The translations under genes were made by a program, and so were the position numbers. Shown here piece by piece: positions 50,054 through 62,833 of a stretch of 64,000 bases of DNA. The DNA comes from Larimichthys crocea (Eukaryota > Chordata > Actinopteri > Sciaenidae), in the NCBI RefSeq assembly GCF_000972845.2, contig NC_040011.1:20986528-21050527 (forward strand), given 5' to 3'. Within the stretch, counting starts at the first letter, position 1; each line of letters starts with the position of its first letter. Below the pieces are notes generated by a model. The model saw only the letters and a program-made list of their open reading frames with translations. It had not been told where the DNA came from and made no database searches.

Positions 50054-50313
50054 TTTCGGGTACAGCAGAGTGAAATTAATCCTAGTTAAATACATTAAGT
50101 GAATTCTAGACGTTCTTACGGTCACTGTTGACTCCACACTTTCTTCAAGCTTGTCCTGAGAGATTGGAGATCACTGTGTCTATTTAAGCTCCTTGTTAAG
50201 TGAGATGTCCGCCCTCTTTTGCAAATTACAAAAGGCTGTGGTTTCGGGGGCGTGTTGCTTGTTCACACCTGAGTCAAATCCAGTTTCGGGTACAGCAGAG
50301 TGAAATTAATCCT
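50054..50313. repeat. pair of identical 30-bp direct repeats, 230 bp apart
   Basis: TTTCGGGTACAGCAGAGTGA followed by AATTAATCCT occurs at 50054-50083 and at 50284-50313. The 200 bp between is not recognised. Confidence 0.9.
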
Positions 50314-50329
50314 CTTATAACAGAGGTGT

Positions 50330-50883
50330 AGCTTAAACAAAAGAAACCTTTTTCAGCACTAGCACAACTCTTGCATTTTATAACTGCTCCATTTTAGAAG
50401 TTTGATCTCGTTATTGAAGCTATTTAATGATTTAATGTTACGCGATTATGGTCCTGCTGAGTGCCATGAAATCATAACACTGTAGCACTGTAACACTGTA
50501 AGAGGTTGTCTTAATTTCTTGGTGATTAATAACATTATTAATTTGCCAATTTGAACTAATTGTGAAAGCTTACCTAGCTCTAGAGGTTGAGCATTATTGA
50601 ATGCACAATTGAATAGGTGAGTTGAAAGGAATTCAAGCTTGTTAACTATTAATGTCATGTTATATTGGTTTGGTTATGGTGCCATGGATGTTATAACTGT
50701 AACACTATAACACTAACTATAACACTGTAACCAGTTAAGATAATGTCAATATAACTTGTTTGAACTATTTTATAACATCATGGCACCACAGCCATGTGTA
50801 AAGGCTATGCAAGTATGGCTCTACACAATTAAAATAACCTCAAGGACGTCCTGATTTTAAGGTTTTTTTGTTTTCTTTCTTCT
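50330..50883. other. AT-rich, no gene
   Basis: Contains recurring ACTGTAACACTATAACAC motifs and two inverted matches around CATGGTGCCATGATGTTATA (about 50676-50785). Nothing codes. Confidence 0.4.
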
Positions 50884-52140
50884 TCCGTCAATAAGTAAAT
50901 CGCATTTTAGACGGCCCATATCCCCCCGAAAATCGTGAAAATTTGCCTATCCCCCCAATGTCGGGCGTAAATTACGTGTTTTGGGGGTCTCGCACATGGA
51001 CGTACGCATATGCCTCGACAGCGCCACCCACATCTACGAAACTTGTTGGGAGTATGTAACATGCCCAGACGCACAAAAAAGTCTCTTGTGCCCCGGGTAC
51101 AGTGAACCGTTTCATGTTAGCCAATCGCTGTTGGCGGCAACGCCGCCAAACAGGGCGTTTGCTCATATCTCGGCAACGCTTTGACCTCCGAAGACCAAAT
51201 TCGGTCACGTGCATCGAGACCCACCCAAAAGTGTGCCAATACAATTTGGTGTCAATTGTCCACTAGGAGGCGCTGTAATTAACAAAATAGCATTTTTTTG
51301 CTTTTGTCTTTTGTTGGGGTTGTTAAGACCAATATTATGCACAATTCGGCTGCATAATTAATTAGGGGCTGGTGCAAAAGCGCTCTATAGCGCCCCCTTG
51401 AATTTTTCAGTGGAACAGCCCCGCCACAGTTTTGGCCACAGAGTCACGAAACTCAGCTGAATTGTAGAACAGGGCAGGACCTACAAAAAACTCTCTTGGA
51501 GCAATAAGCACAATGAACAGGAAGCGAGATATAATAATGAAAATCGCCATTTCCGGTGTTTCGGCCTGGTTGACAAGGGGTCATGTTTGAACGAACTCCT
51601 CCTAGGGATTTCATCCAATTCACTTCAAACTTGGTAGGTGTGTTCACATAGACTCCTGAGTAACAGTTATCAAAATGATGAATTTTGGGGAAACGTGGGG
51701 GCCATTTCCAGATGCGCACATTTCGACATGCGCACATTTCGACGTGCGCGCATTTGCGAGGGCCCGACTATCGCTGCTTGCGCTTTAATAGGGCCCGAGC
51801 ACGCGGTGGAGACCCTATTGAATTTCAAATGTTTATTTATTATTTAGGGCCCGAGCACAGCGAGGCCCTATTGTATTCGAACGCTGAACGACGTGAAGAG
51901 TAAATCGCATTTTCCACAGCCCATATCCCCCCAAAACTCACGAAAATTGCCTACCCCCCCAATGTCAGGCGTAAAATTACGTATTTGGGAGGTCTCACAC
52001 ATGCACAGCGCATACGCCCCACAGTGCCACCTAGGTGCACCACGGTTTCGCCCACGTGCACGAAACTCGGTGGGAGTATGTAACATGCCCAGACGCACAA
52101 AAAAGTCTCTTGGTGCCCCGGGCTACAGTGAAGCGTAGGC
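50884..52140. repeat. dispersed repeat, two roughly 250-bp copies with GGGCCCGAGCAC units
   Basis: Segment 50884-51130 recurs in direct orientation at 51893-52140 (both contain AATCGCATTTT, CATATCCCCCC, CCCAGACGCACAAAAAAGTC). Just before the second copy, AGGGCCCGAGCAC...CCCTATTG occurs twice (51788 and 51846). Such units are common in fish genomes. No protein motif is found in any frame. Confidence 0.7.
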
Positions 52141-52399
52141 GTCCAGTTTTTGCCAGATTTGCTCAGATTTGGCCCCACAATGAAAAGTTATCAAAATCAC
52201 AACTTTTTATCACAGGGCGTGGCCGTGACGACACCTCAAAGTCAAAGGTGCAGATTTTTTCACAAAAAAACAAGACTCTATTTACTTTTTTTGCTGATTT
52301 ACGGGCAAAAGTGTGCGGCTATCATATACTTTGTGTGATGATTTGTTTATTTAATGACTTTTCTAAATCTGCATATGTATCTTAGAAAGAGATTATTAT

Positions 52400-54181
52400 T
52401 TGATTTCTGAGTTTCCGAGGGTGTACATGAAGGCACCAGGAAGACTCTTTACCGTACAACTGATGTAGTCAGGCACTAGATTTTAAGTGTAGATAGTGTT
52501 ACTGCAGTACTGTATCACATTAAGTTTTGATTAATATTCCTAATAAATTCCCAGAAATTATGAAAGTCCTGTAACACTAGTTGTCTTGGTGTGGCTCCGA
52601 GGTTTGTTGTGATGAACATTAGGTTGTAGCTCGTTGTCTGTCTTACTACGGTTAAAAAAGGCATTTGTGTTTTTAACAATGTTTCAATTAAGAGTTATTG
52701 ATCCCGGAAGTGCCATATCTTTTAACTTTACCGAAGTGCAGTGGCCAATAAGGCACTTTCCTTATCTCGTAATTACAAGATCAGGTGTCTAATTTATTTT
52801 TTCAAGTGAATGCAATACGCTTCTGTACTTTTGCCTTATACGTTGGCTAAAACAGTCAATGAACAGTACCTACTGAGCGGTTTCAATTACTACAAACCGT
52901 CGCATTAATCATACACAAAAGTATGTAAAATTAGGTTTTGAATATAAGTTCAAATAGTTCTGGCCCAAACAAACTGTTCAAAACCTCTTGGAAACCAGGT
53001 GTGTGTACACCCAGAAGCTGCCAATCCGGTGGGTAAGAGGTATTATGATTTTGAAGGTTTTGAGGAAAGGATTCGAGGCTTTGGCCTGGATGATCTTCTC
53101 TTGGGGAAGTTGGTGAAGAGGGGACCTATGGTCTGTAAATGTATGTGTGTCTGGGGCAACAGGGGGTTAAGTTGATGAATAAAATAAATAAAATTGAGAA
53201 GAAATATTTTCTATCTTCGGTGGATAAAAAGTTTTCTGTTACCTGTGTGTTCCATTTTAAGTTAACTTTATGTGGTGATTCTGGCTTTACTGGTTGTTTG
53301 GTGTTCTAAAAGATGTGATTTTAATCATTTAGAAATTGCCATTTTATAAATCAGTTTTAAAATCTATTTTCCATGATGGTTTTCACAGTAATGTAATACA
53401 TGTTTGTTTCAAAGTTACAACTATGTTATGATAATATGCAACTGATGTATAATGACTTGGAAATATTCTGATTCTGATGTAAATATAACTGATGTATAAT
53501 GACATGGAAATATTCTACGAAGATGGATTCCAGCACCACCATGCATCGTATGTGCTAGTAACCTCTCCATGGTGGTGACCCTCAATTGTACATAATGTAC
53601 ATGGGTTGAAGATTTTGCAATATCTTGATTGCAACAATGATTGTTGTGATTCATTTTTATTTTTGATGGGAAAGAAGAAATACATTTTGATCTCCAATAT
53701 TAAATCAATTGTTTTATGGAACCCCTTCTAATTGCTAGGGTTTTATCTACTAGGTGAAATAATAACTTTGATATTTCTCTTCTCCTAGTGGCATATTTGC
53801 ACATGATCTGTGACCTCCCTGATGACCTTCTTTAACACCTTGGTGTTGTAGGGGATCTTCGCTAGCTTAAAGGCCCTTGTTGACCTGAAAGTGGAACTCA
53901 CACATCATAGGAATGGGATGATGGGATACATAAGAGGGGTTCTTAAAGTTTCTCACTGATTGTATGAATTAATCTAAACCGACTGCTTTGTTTGAAAGAT
54001 GATTTCTATTGAGGTCCTTTTGAAAAATTCTGATCTCAAATATTGATTTCTGTGTGATTACAAATGTTTTATAATGTTTGTGTCAATCCCATTCTGACTG
54101 TACTCCCTAGTGGTCTCTAAATTTGGTAATTATTATTATTCGGTAGTTAGTATTGATCTTATGATCAATGAGAGGGGATTG
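52400..54181. other. no recognisable gene
   Basis: A short frame without ATG (about 53000-53170) reads YYDFEGFEERIRGFGLDDLL but I cannot assign it. No tRNA, splice-supported exon or known repeat is clear. Confidence 0.4.
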
Positions 54182-54554
54182 TTATGGAATTTTCTATCCT
54201 TAGGCTACACATGGTCACGTGTGAGCCTTCAGGTCTTCGGCAGTATTAATTGTTTGTCTTTGACTAGGTGCCACCATATCTGAACACTGTGTTGGCCAGG
54301 GTCGAAGAGGCCTGTTGCTGCCTTCCTAGTCATAATAGATAGCTTGCCGTTGCTGTTCCAATCTGCGTAAACAGACATCTGTGTCTCCAGACTAGATCTA
54401 TTATGACTAGGAAGGCAGCAACAGGCCTCTTCGACCCCGGCCACCACAGTGTTGAGATATGGTGGCACCTAGTCAAAGACAAACAATTAATACTGCCGAG
54501 GACCTCAAGGCCCACATGTGACCATGTGTAGCCTAAGGATAGAAAATTCCATAA
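54182..54554. repeat. long inverted repeat (hairpin), 159-bp arms, 55-bp loop
   Basis: The left arm 54182-54340 (starting TTATGGAATTTTCTATCC) and the right arm 54396-54554 are reverse complements with only about ten mismatches. The arms end at matching TTATGG/CCATAA. No coding content is present. It may be a foldback element or an inverted LTR-like fragment. Confidence 0.93.
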
Positions 54555-54967
54555 CACGTGTTCTGCTCAAGTTTTCTGCTTCATAAAGGAAGATTTTCTT
54601 GCTTTCTTGCTACTGTCACCAAGTGTTTTCTCATGGTGTGAACTGTTGAGTCTCTGTGAATAGTATAAAGAGTACAGTCTAGATCGACTCTATGTGGAAA
54701 GTGACATGAGATAACTTCTGTTATGATTTAGTGCTATGTAAATAAAACTGAAAATTAAACTCCAGTGTGTGGTGATTCATTATGGATGTTGGAATATAAC
54801 ATAAATTGATTTGGAATAGAAGTCAAACAATGGTTATTGGTAAACAATGACTAGTTGATAATATTTTACAGATATGTATAGATAACAATCACACTACTAA
54901 AACACTGATTGTTGAATGTTATTACCAAGAATTAACATTTTTAGTGAGTAGAATAACCCGTAGATAT

Positions 54968-55127
54968 GTTGAAGTTTAGCTAACTGATTGGTTTCATCAG
55001 GCTTGATCGATAAATATAATTGGGTGTTATCATCAGAATCTGAAATAATTTAATAATCCCAGGGGGATTTTTATTTTTTAAATATTTTATTATTATATAT
55101 ATATCTATATATTATATATATATATCT

Positions 55128-55159
<32 letters not shown>

Positions 55160-55198
55160 GAAAAATGAATGGAGTGATTCCTAATAATGCTCCCTTGA
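54968..55198 (-). mobile_element. short L2 fragment interrupted by (AT)n
   Basis: 54968-55030 matches 5549-5611 of the minus-strand L2, and 55160-55198 matches the reverse complement of about 40060-40095. Between them is an expanded (AT)n at 55085-55160. Confidence 0.75.
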
Positions 55199-58100
55199 GA
55201 AAGCAATTAATTAATCTTCATAGTGAGTCGATAATGCGTAAATGCAGAGGTTTCACACAGAGCTGCACAAAAGTGCCTCAGTGATGCAGAACAGAAATAG
55301 AAGTTGCTGCTTAGTGCTGATATCACACTATATGGAGATGTGAGAAGGAAAGGTTATGACTTGTGCTTCCATCGACATATAATGTATGAGCCATGATAAG
55401 ACCTGAAACACAGCACACCATTTCCTCAGCAGTTTTGTACCTCATTTGACAAAGTCCTGCTGAGAAAGCAAAAGCAAGTGTGTTAAATGTTTGTGCATGT
55501 GTGCGCCTCACTGTACGGGTGTGTGTGTATTTCTAGTGAGAGGCTGATTTGTCCAGTCTCAGTAATATTTCTGGGTTATTACCCAGAGCAGGGCTTTTAT
55601 CCTCCTAAATGTAGTTTAAGTAGGGACCTCTTCAGGCGTACACTTTTTAGAGCTCGGGCTTCTGTGCTAATATTAGTAGATAAGACGGATTAGACAGGAG
55701 AACTTAACACCTCATTTGAATAAAAGCAAAACAAATTGAAAATGAAAACTCAATTTTGCTTTTGAAAGGTAATTGCAATGAAAATCGCTGTGAGCATTTT
55801 CAGGCCTTTTGTATTTGGGTTAGTGTGAGTGTGCGGTGTCCTAGCTCTGTCCGGACACTAGGTGACACCAATGCTCCATGCTGGAACTATACTGAACCGT
55901 ATTTCAATAAACAGCCCAGATTATTATAGCCACATATGGATGTTCTTCTTTTTAATTAATGTAATATTTCCTTTCTCATATTTTAACATCTTTTCTTTCA
56001 GATTTAAAGCTGCGTGATGTTGGAAGAGCTAGAGGAGCAAATGCCAACCCCATGTTAATATGGACCAGAAGAGTCTTAAACCCACTCCAGATGACATTAA
56101 TATCTAATGTTATTTTCATTTGCCTATGCAAATCAGTACTTTCAGACATTCAGCCAACCAGACGATTTAATAATCTGTGAGGACTGCAATAATCTGGGTC
56201 ATGTCATCCAGCATAACATTCAGAACAGCAAGCCCAACTTCAAAAGGCTTCATATATCTGTGAGTAGAGAAGCTCCTAACCACCCATGGTTACGTGGCTC
56301 TGGTATAATCCAGATGCTCAGTGCAGCAAGTGTGTGAAATGCCAGATGTTGATGGGAATGGAATTCAGGGTGAGCTTGTTTACGACCGACAGCTCCATAC
56401 AGAAGTGTGTGGGGAGTATTACAGTCTTATTTTGGCTAAGCTCTGTGTCTGAGTGAGACATAGTGAGTGTATTGAAGGACAGCAGATAACTGGAGGATGC
56501 TGCAGGAGGTTTGACATTTTCTGTGGATGTTTTGGCAACCATTGTAACTAAATCTAAGCTAACAGCTGTTCTCTGCCAAGGATGAAAGAAGCGAGTTTAA
56601 CAGCTTTTAAGTCTGCAGGGGGGTGGGTGTTTGATACTATGAGGAGTCTGGGTGGAGCATCATTTTAAAGGATAATAGAGATTTAATACAACGCTGATCT
56701 GATTTTTGTAGTTTTATCAACTTGCAATGCAATCAGCAACTCTGACGGAGCAACAAACACATGCAACCAGGCAAGTTGTAAACTTTATTTGAAAAGGAAA
56801 GGCAACTGAAGAACACATTTACATGCAGTGTAGTAACCTGGTTACTGTAAATCTGTTTATTCATGCAGCAGATCAGTAATCAGATTTCTTATCTACCCTC
56901 AATCTTATTTAGAAAGCAGTGTCTTTGTGTTAGTGATGGAAGACATTGCTAATACTTGTCTGACATAATTTAGTCATCAGTTTTGAAGCTATTTGGTCAC
57001 AAAGCATTGGACACGTTTAAGTTTTATCCTGATGATGTTTTTACAATTCATCGTCAACACCTGTTCCAAACTGAATGGAAATTCATCACATAGGTGTACG
57101 AAGCTCAGTATAGCGCTCAATCAAAGTCAGTGCATCACTGAAGTCATTGAGATACATTGTATGGGAAACATGAATATCTGTGCACCATTTTGTACCAGTC
57201 CATCAATGAGATGTTTATTATATAGCTGACAAGATCAGTAAAAACTGTGACCTGCCGGCTCAAAGTCAGTGAATCAGACTCATTCATCAGTCTGCAAACG
57301 ATTCACTCGATAGAGGATAATCCTTCGTTGTTAATGAGTGGAAATAATTACAGAGAAAAAATACATGCATAGCACAATCAATCCTGAGTTGTTAGGAACA
57401 AGCCTTCATACTGGGGAGGTAACACACAGAGTGAAGGAGAATGGGGCGAGGAGTGTCTTTAAAAAAATGTGAGGGCTGCAGGTTTGTTCGCGGCTATACT
57501 CTTCCATCAAACATCTACCTCCCATTTAGAAATCCCTAGATGATTGGCAGGCAGGAAGATCGTCCGGCATTGTGAGACTAGAGGATCACCAAAGTCTACA
57601 GGATTAATCCTCTGTGCGCCATGTACCAAATATCATGGCAATGCATTTATTAGTTGTCAAGACATTTCAATAAAGGCCAAAAATGTCAACTGCATGGTGG
57701 TGCAGAGGGAGAGGCAGCAGGCTGCACCCTCTGGTATCCCTGAAAGAATTGAGATACATCAGCCACTAGCATGGACAAACATTCCAGAGGTTTAGTATAA
57801 GAATCTAAAAATGTTCTTTAATGAGACCAGATTTAAATAGATTTGTGATGGGAACTATTACCACCCATGAACAGACAGTGTTTTTTTTTTAATTTTATTT
57901 TTTTATCAGAGTGTGTGTGATGATAATATTTACCTATCTAAGCACAGAGTATTTTCCTCAGCTTCGACCACAGAGGCATCAGTCATTTCTGCAGCTTACC
58001 TAAATTGCAGCCAAATGAACCTGCTGCTTTACACATTTTCATGATCTGTAATGTTCTCTTTCATTCTGAAACGACAGCTCAGTGATTACAGCAACAGCGC

Positions 58101-58437
58101 AGTGACGACTAGCATTTTTTATTTTTTTTTAAATAGGTTTTACAAGTTTGAATTAATTGGAAAATTAGATAAATGTCTGTCTGACGTGAAAACAGCCCTA
58201 AAACTTCCTGCCCTCCAGCTAACTCAACCGACAGAGAAAGGGCAGTTGGCAGGACCGAGCAATCGATGCCTCCTCCACTGCTCAGACATGAGCGCTATCG
58301 ATTCCCTCTCTCTGTGAGGAGGAGGTGTTGATGGACTAAAGGTGCTGCCTAAGGGAGTGGAAGAAAAGTGAAAAGGAAGAAAAAGGGGAAAAGGAGAGGC
58401 TAAAGGGAGGGTGGAAGATAGAGAGGAAAGCAGAAAG
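55199..58437. other. intergenic, no gene recognised
   Basis: Single-copy-looking sequence with scattered short frames (up to 92 codons) lacking familiar motifs. No repeat families are identified with confidence. Confidence 0.45.
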
Positions 58438-59147
58438 TGTCACGCCGCGGTGAAGTCAAGCTGGGTTTTTGTTCTGTCTCCATGTCTTGTCATTTCCTGT
58501 TTTATTTTGAAAGGTAACTGTCCTCTCGTTTCAGGTCACTTGCCCTTCCTCATGTGTCACCGGTCTGATTGTCTTCCCTGATTCCCGATTGTGTCCACCT
58601 GTTCCCCATTACCTCCATGTGCTCATATAGTCCGCGTCTCCCTTTATCTTGTTGCCAGTGTGTTTTGTATGCCTCCTGTAGCCCTTGTCCCAAGTCCACA
58701 GTCATCGGAATTATCGTCAAGCCTGTTTTCGCCTTAGCACTGTTACTCTAAAAGAGTGATTTTGATTTGTATTTTTCATAGTTCAGCTTAGGTTGTCCTA
58801 GTCCTAGATTTTCAGTTCAGCCTTTTTTTCCTCCTTAGGAGTGATTTTCAGTTTAGCATTTCCTTTATTAGATTAGGTTATCCTCCGGCTGGAGTGTCTT
58901 TAGTTTGAGTCGTAGATAGTTTGAGTGTACTTCCTCCGGCTGGAGCGTCTTTTGTTTTTCAGTATTTCATAGTCATAGCTAGTTTGAGTTGTTTTCCTCC
59001 AACTTGAGTGATTATTATTTGGATAAATTTCATAGCCCTGTTATTTTACCACTTTGTAAGAGGTGAACCTTGCGGCCATTTATTAAAGCCTGCTGTCTCC
59101 ATACCATCTCTTTTCCTGAGTCCTGTGTCCGACACTGTTTCCTGACA
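58438..59147 (+). mobile_element. solo LTR with perfect target duplication
   Basis: 710 bp from TGTCACG to CCTGACA (inverted ends TGTCA/TGACA), flanked by the 5-bp duplication GAAAG at 58433-58437 and 59148-59152. ATTAAA at about 59083 could be its poly(A) signal. No internal retroelement sequence is present, as expected after LTR-LTR recombination. Probably gypsy type. Confidence 0.88.
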
Positions 59148-59152
59148 GAAAG

Positions 59153-62100
59153 TAGTGGTGGAGGTGGCTCCCTGCCTGCTCTCATGACTCTGCCTGGATC
59201 TGGGGTCTGTTCCTAACCTCTCACTGCTCAGATGGAAATGGAGTTGAACTCAAAAAGCTTCAGAGGTGGTGATGGATGGGGTTAGACCAGAGATGTGTAA
59301 CCATTTTTAACTTGCAGAATAACTTCCACTTTTTGCCTGGCATACTGTAAATCTGTATGTGGGGAAGTCGCTGTAAACACCAGAGCAAGCACTGATGCAC
59401 ATAAAGGTGAAAAGTGTAAGCTCCCACGTTTGCAGATGATTGATTTTATTGAAGGTTTGCCTCAGGGGGCTTCACTGACAGGGGGTCAGGGTTTACTCAC
59501 CCATTTAATCCATTTGATACAGTTTATTAACAACTTCATGGTGTAGACCATTAAATCAGATTCAGGCAAGCCTACTGATAATATGGATACAAGTCTTTGT
59601 TCTTCCACCTCTTCATCCACCCACTGAGTCATCCGGAGCCTTTGGTGGTTGGTCAGGCATAGACACCACCTGCTGAGTGAAACACAGTGGAAATAACATT
59701 TCACCGTTTTACCTTTGGCCATTTAATCTTACAGCTCTTGTGGAAGCAATGCTCTGTTAAGTATGAAAAGAAATCTCTCCAGCTTGCTGCTAAACTGATG
59801 AATATAAAACAATGGCAGAGGAAAGAATCAGTAGTTCAAAATGAACCAAAAACCAAGTGGTGCACATGCATAGCTGAGGTTATTAATTACAGAGCATCAC
59901 ACACATTAGCCTGTGTGTTACTACAGCTATTGTCATTAAATGAAAATGTGATAGAAGGTTGTATGATTTTGTGTACAAGGAATTCTCCTGAAGATACACA
60001 AGAATTTCTCTCCACTCAGAAAAGAGTGTTCATGGTAACCGTGGGCAACAGAGGAGTTGTTGTGCACACCTCCCAAAACTCAACATCATGCAGTGGTGGA
60101 AGAAAAGTAAAAAACAGTACTAATACTACCTTCATTCAAAATCTTAAAATAACAGTTTAAACATCAGAAGTAAAAGTTCTCATTGTGCAGAATGTTCAGC
60201 GTTAATGTTGGATTAGTATTACCGAAAGAATAGTTCATTTTAAATGGAGTTCTAACACTTGTACTGTTGGGTCTTAAACAATGCATTATGGTTTCTAAAC
60301 TAATCATCAGTGTTGTTATGTTAATTATGCGTGCATTAGGATCGAATTTGAATATAGACGTCGTTCATTTCTCAGTCACCTTTTTTGATGGAAGGAAGGC
60401 TCTAAACTGGCGACTTGTCCAGGGTGTACCTCGTTTCTCACCCAGTGTGAGTTTTGCTCTCTATAGCTAATTTCCCCGTTCATGACAACTGTACTGAGGG
60501 TGAATTTATATACAACTCACCTGTTCAAATAATATTAAGGCTCAAAATTATGCATAATAAAGTGTGCTGCTGCTTTGATTGACATGTGGGTGCTGTTACA
60601 GGTGAGCAACCAGGCTTCATTCAGCCCGCCATCCAGCTGGTGGTCATGACCAGCCACCACACTGAGCTTCACACAGCTCTTCAGTGGGTACAGGTCACAT
60701 TTTAGTATATTTGATCTGCTCCATATAAATGAGACACCATAGTCTAGAATTAGCTTAAGGACTCATTTATACCTTCAGAGCTGTGTTTTCCTAAAAATCT
60801 GACATAATTTAGTTTTTCTTTTGTTTTGTAAAATTTAATTGCCATGATTAAAATGTCTCAGTTTAGTTTTAGTCTGTGTTTATCGGACAACTCCCAGCAC
60901 CGTAGAGCTTCCTCTCCACCTGACTCTTGTCTCTGGGTGGAGGCTGATGACTGTAGTTAAAGAGAACTGAAGCCTCGTGTGTGTTTTTCTGGAGACCTGG
61001 TGTGGCTCGATGCCTTTCCGTGATGAAGCTAGTGGTGCATCCATTTCCTCTCAGCCCCTAACAGGGTTTTCTAATCGCTGGGTATTTTCCGCTTGACATC
61101 TCCAGGCGAAGGTTGAGCTCTCTAAAAGCGTCGGATGGAAGCCACGAGGGGAATGAACCTGCGTGTCACTGCTCTCCAGCTCTGTTTTTCTCTCCCCTTT
61201 CTTCCCCTCTGATCAGATTCACCTGTTTGCCTCCATGCTCGATTGGCTCTTTACTTCACTGTTGAGCTTTTGCTGGCAGGATCAACCCATCACCTCTCCA
61301 CCCTTCACATCTCTTGATTTATCATTTGATTTATCTCTCTTTCTGTTGCTTTCCCCTTCCTCCCCGTGGCCTCTGCTGCAGAAGGCTGCGAGGGCCGACG
61401 GGAACAAAACCAGCTCAAATCAATGTGTGGAGTGGATTAGCTTTGAAGATGCATTTTTAAGGTGCTGTGTAGATTCCTTTGTGCTGGAGAAGAAGTGGGG
61501 GCGACGTGCTGTCAGCGAGTGTCAGGGGATGGTGGTAATAGCCTGTGTGTGTGTGAGTGGGGTTATGCTGAAGAAGGTGAATGCAATCATCCAGGGTTGT
61601 TGCTATTTAACACTTAGATACCCCCTGAGAATAACATTTTAAGCTTCATAAGTACTTGCTGATTATTTTACAAGTGCAGGTCAAAACATGCTTACTACTG
61701 ACACTCACACACAGTCACACACATATACAGTAGATTTTCATGAAGAAAACATTCCAATAAAACACTTCTATATCAAAACAGCACAGTAACAGAGGTCAAG
61801 GTAAGGTCAGCTAAAGAAAATAACAAACGTGTTTCATTCCTGAGGTGCTAGAGCTAAAAAATCTTGTCAATCAAAAAAGATCAGTCCTGATGTGGCACCA
61901 TTTGTTTATCACCAGTTAGTAAAGGGTGCAGGTTTGAAGTGAAGTCAGACATGCTTCAACAATAGAAAGAAAAGGTTATATGTGATTTATTTACGTCGTT
62001 CATGAACTCATTCCTGCACCCAGTCAATGTTTTTTTATGGTTTTTCTTTATTTGTATTGTGTTATATGTTTTAGTTACTGCTATTACTGCACTCTCCCCT

Positions 62101-62339
62101 AAATTAACTGGTTATCGGTCGGTTCTGCCTCTTAGGGCAATTTAACTGTAAATTAGATTTTTTTAAATGTGTGTGTATATATATATATATATTGTTCTTA
62201 ATAGATGGTTACTTTTTACAATATATATATATATTGTTCTTAATAGATGGTTACTTTTTACATATGTTTGTATACTGGAGTATTGTTACAAAAATATTAT
62301 TATAATATAAGTATTTCTGATTCTGATTAACACTTAAAC
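59153..62339. other. intergenic, no gene recognised
   Basis: Open frames at 59687-60160 and 61163-61642 have no known motif or splice support. A tandem pair of a roughly 42-bp unit (ATATATATTGTTCTTAATAG followed by ATGGTTACTTTTTACA) occurs at 62178-62262. Confidence 0.45.
62178..62262. repeat. 42-bp tandem duplication with (AT)n
   Basis: Two near-identical adjacent copies of a unit ending TAGATGGTTACTTTTTACA. Confidence 0.85.
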
Positions 62340-62815
62340 TGTGGTGTCTAGGCTGGGGGTTGGGCTCCAGGTGCTCTCATTGCAGGGATGGGTGTGGTGC
62401 TGTGGAGCTGTCTGCACACACCTGAAGCTGATCATCTCGAGCAGTATTTAGAGGCTGGCCTTCTGCATGCTGCTGCCAGATTGTCACCGCGTCGTGGTAG
62501 ATCAACTAGGCTCATAAGACTTTGTAAACTGAGATTTATCTGAGTATTGACTTTTATTTCTGTCTCCAGACTCCAGCTCTTCGCCCTCCTCACCACCAGG
62601 CTTCTGCACCAGTCCGCCCCAGCCTAAACCCCTCGACGGCCTCTCCCTACCTCGTCCCCGGCTCAAGCTCCCCCCGTGAGCTCCCCTGCCCCTGCTGCCT
62701 TCCTGGCGCCCGTGACACCCCCCTGCCCCTTTTTCCCGTGGTCTAATAAACGGCTGCTTATTTGGCAAACTCTGCTCCTCTGCATTTTTGGGTCCACTAC
62801 CAGCGAGACACCACA
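62340..62815 (+). repeat. 5' LTR of gypsy element
   Basis: 476 bp with exact 10-bp inverted ends, TGTGGTGTCT and AGACACCACA. AATAAA occurs at about 62746. The gag start follows 18 bp after the LTR. The 3' LTR lies beyond the window. Confidence 0.85.
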
Positions 62816-62833
62816 GTACAATCTGGCCAAACC

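Noticed and set aside
53000..53173. Start-less open frame containing YYDFEGFEERIRGFGLDD
   Set aside because: Only about 50 codons, no family recognised and no supporting neighbours. Mentioned in the description of the region but not called as a gene.
59687..60160. 157-codon plus-strand frame
   Set aside because: No recognisable motif, average composition and no neighbouring exon. Most likely chance in a long non-coding stretch.
61163..61642. 159-codon plus-strand frame with hydrophobic N-terminus
   Set aside because: The hydrophobic part comes from a T/C-rich tract. There is no conserved domain or splice support.
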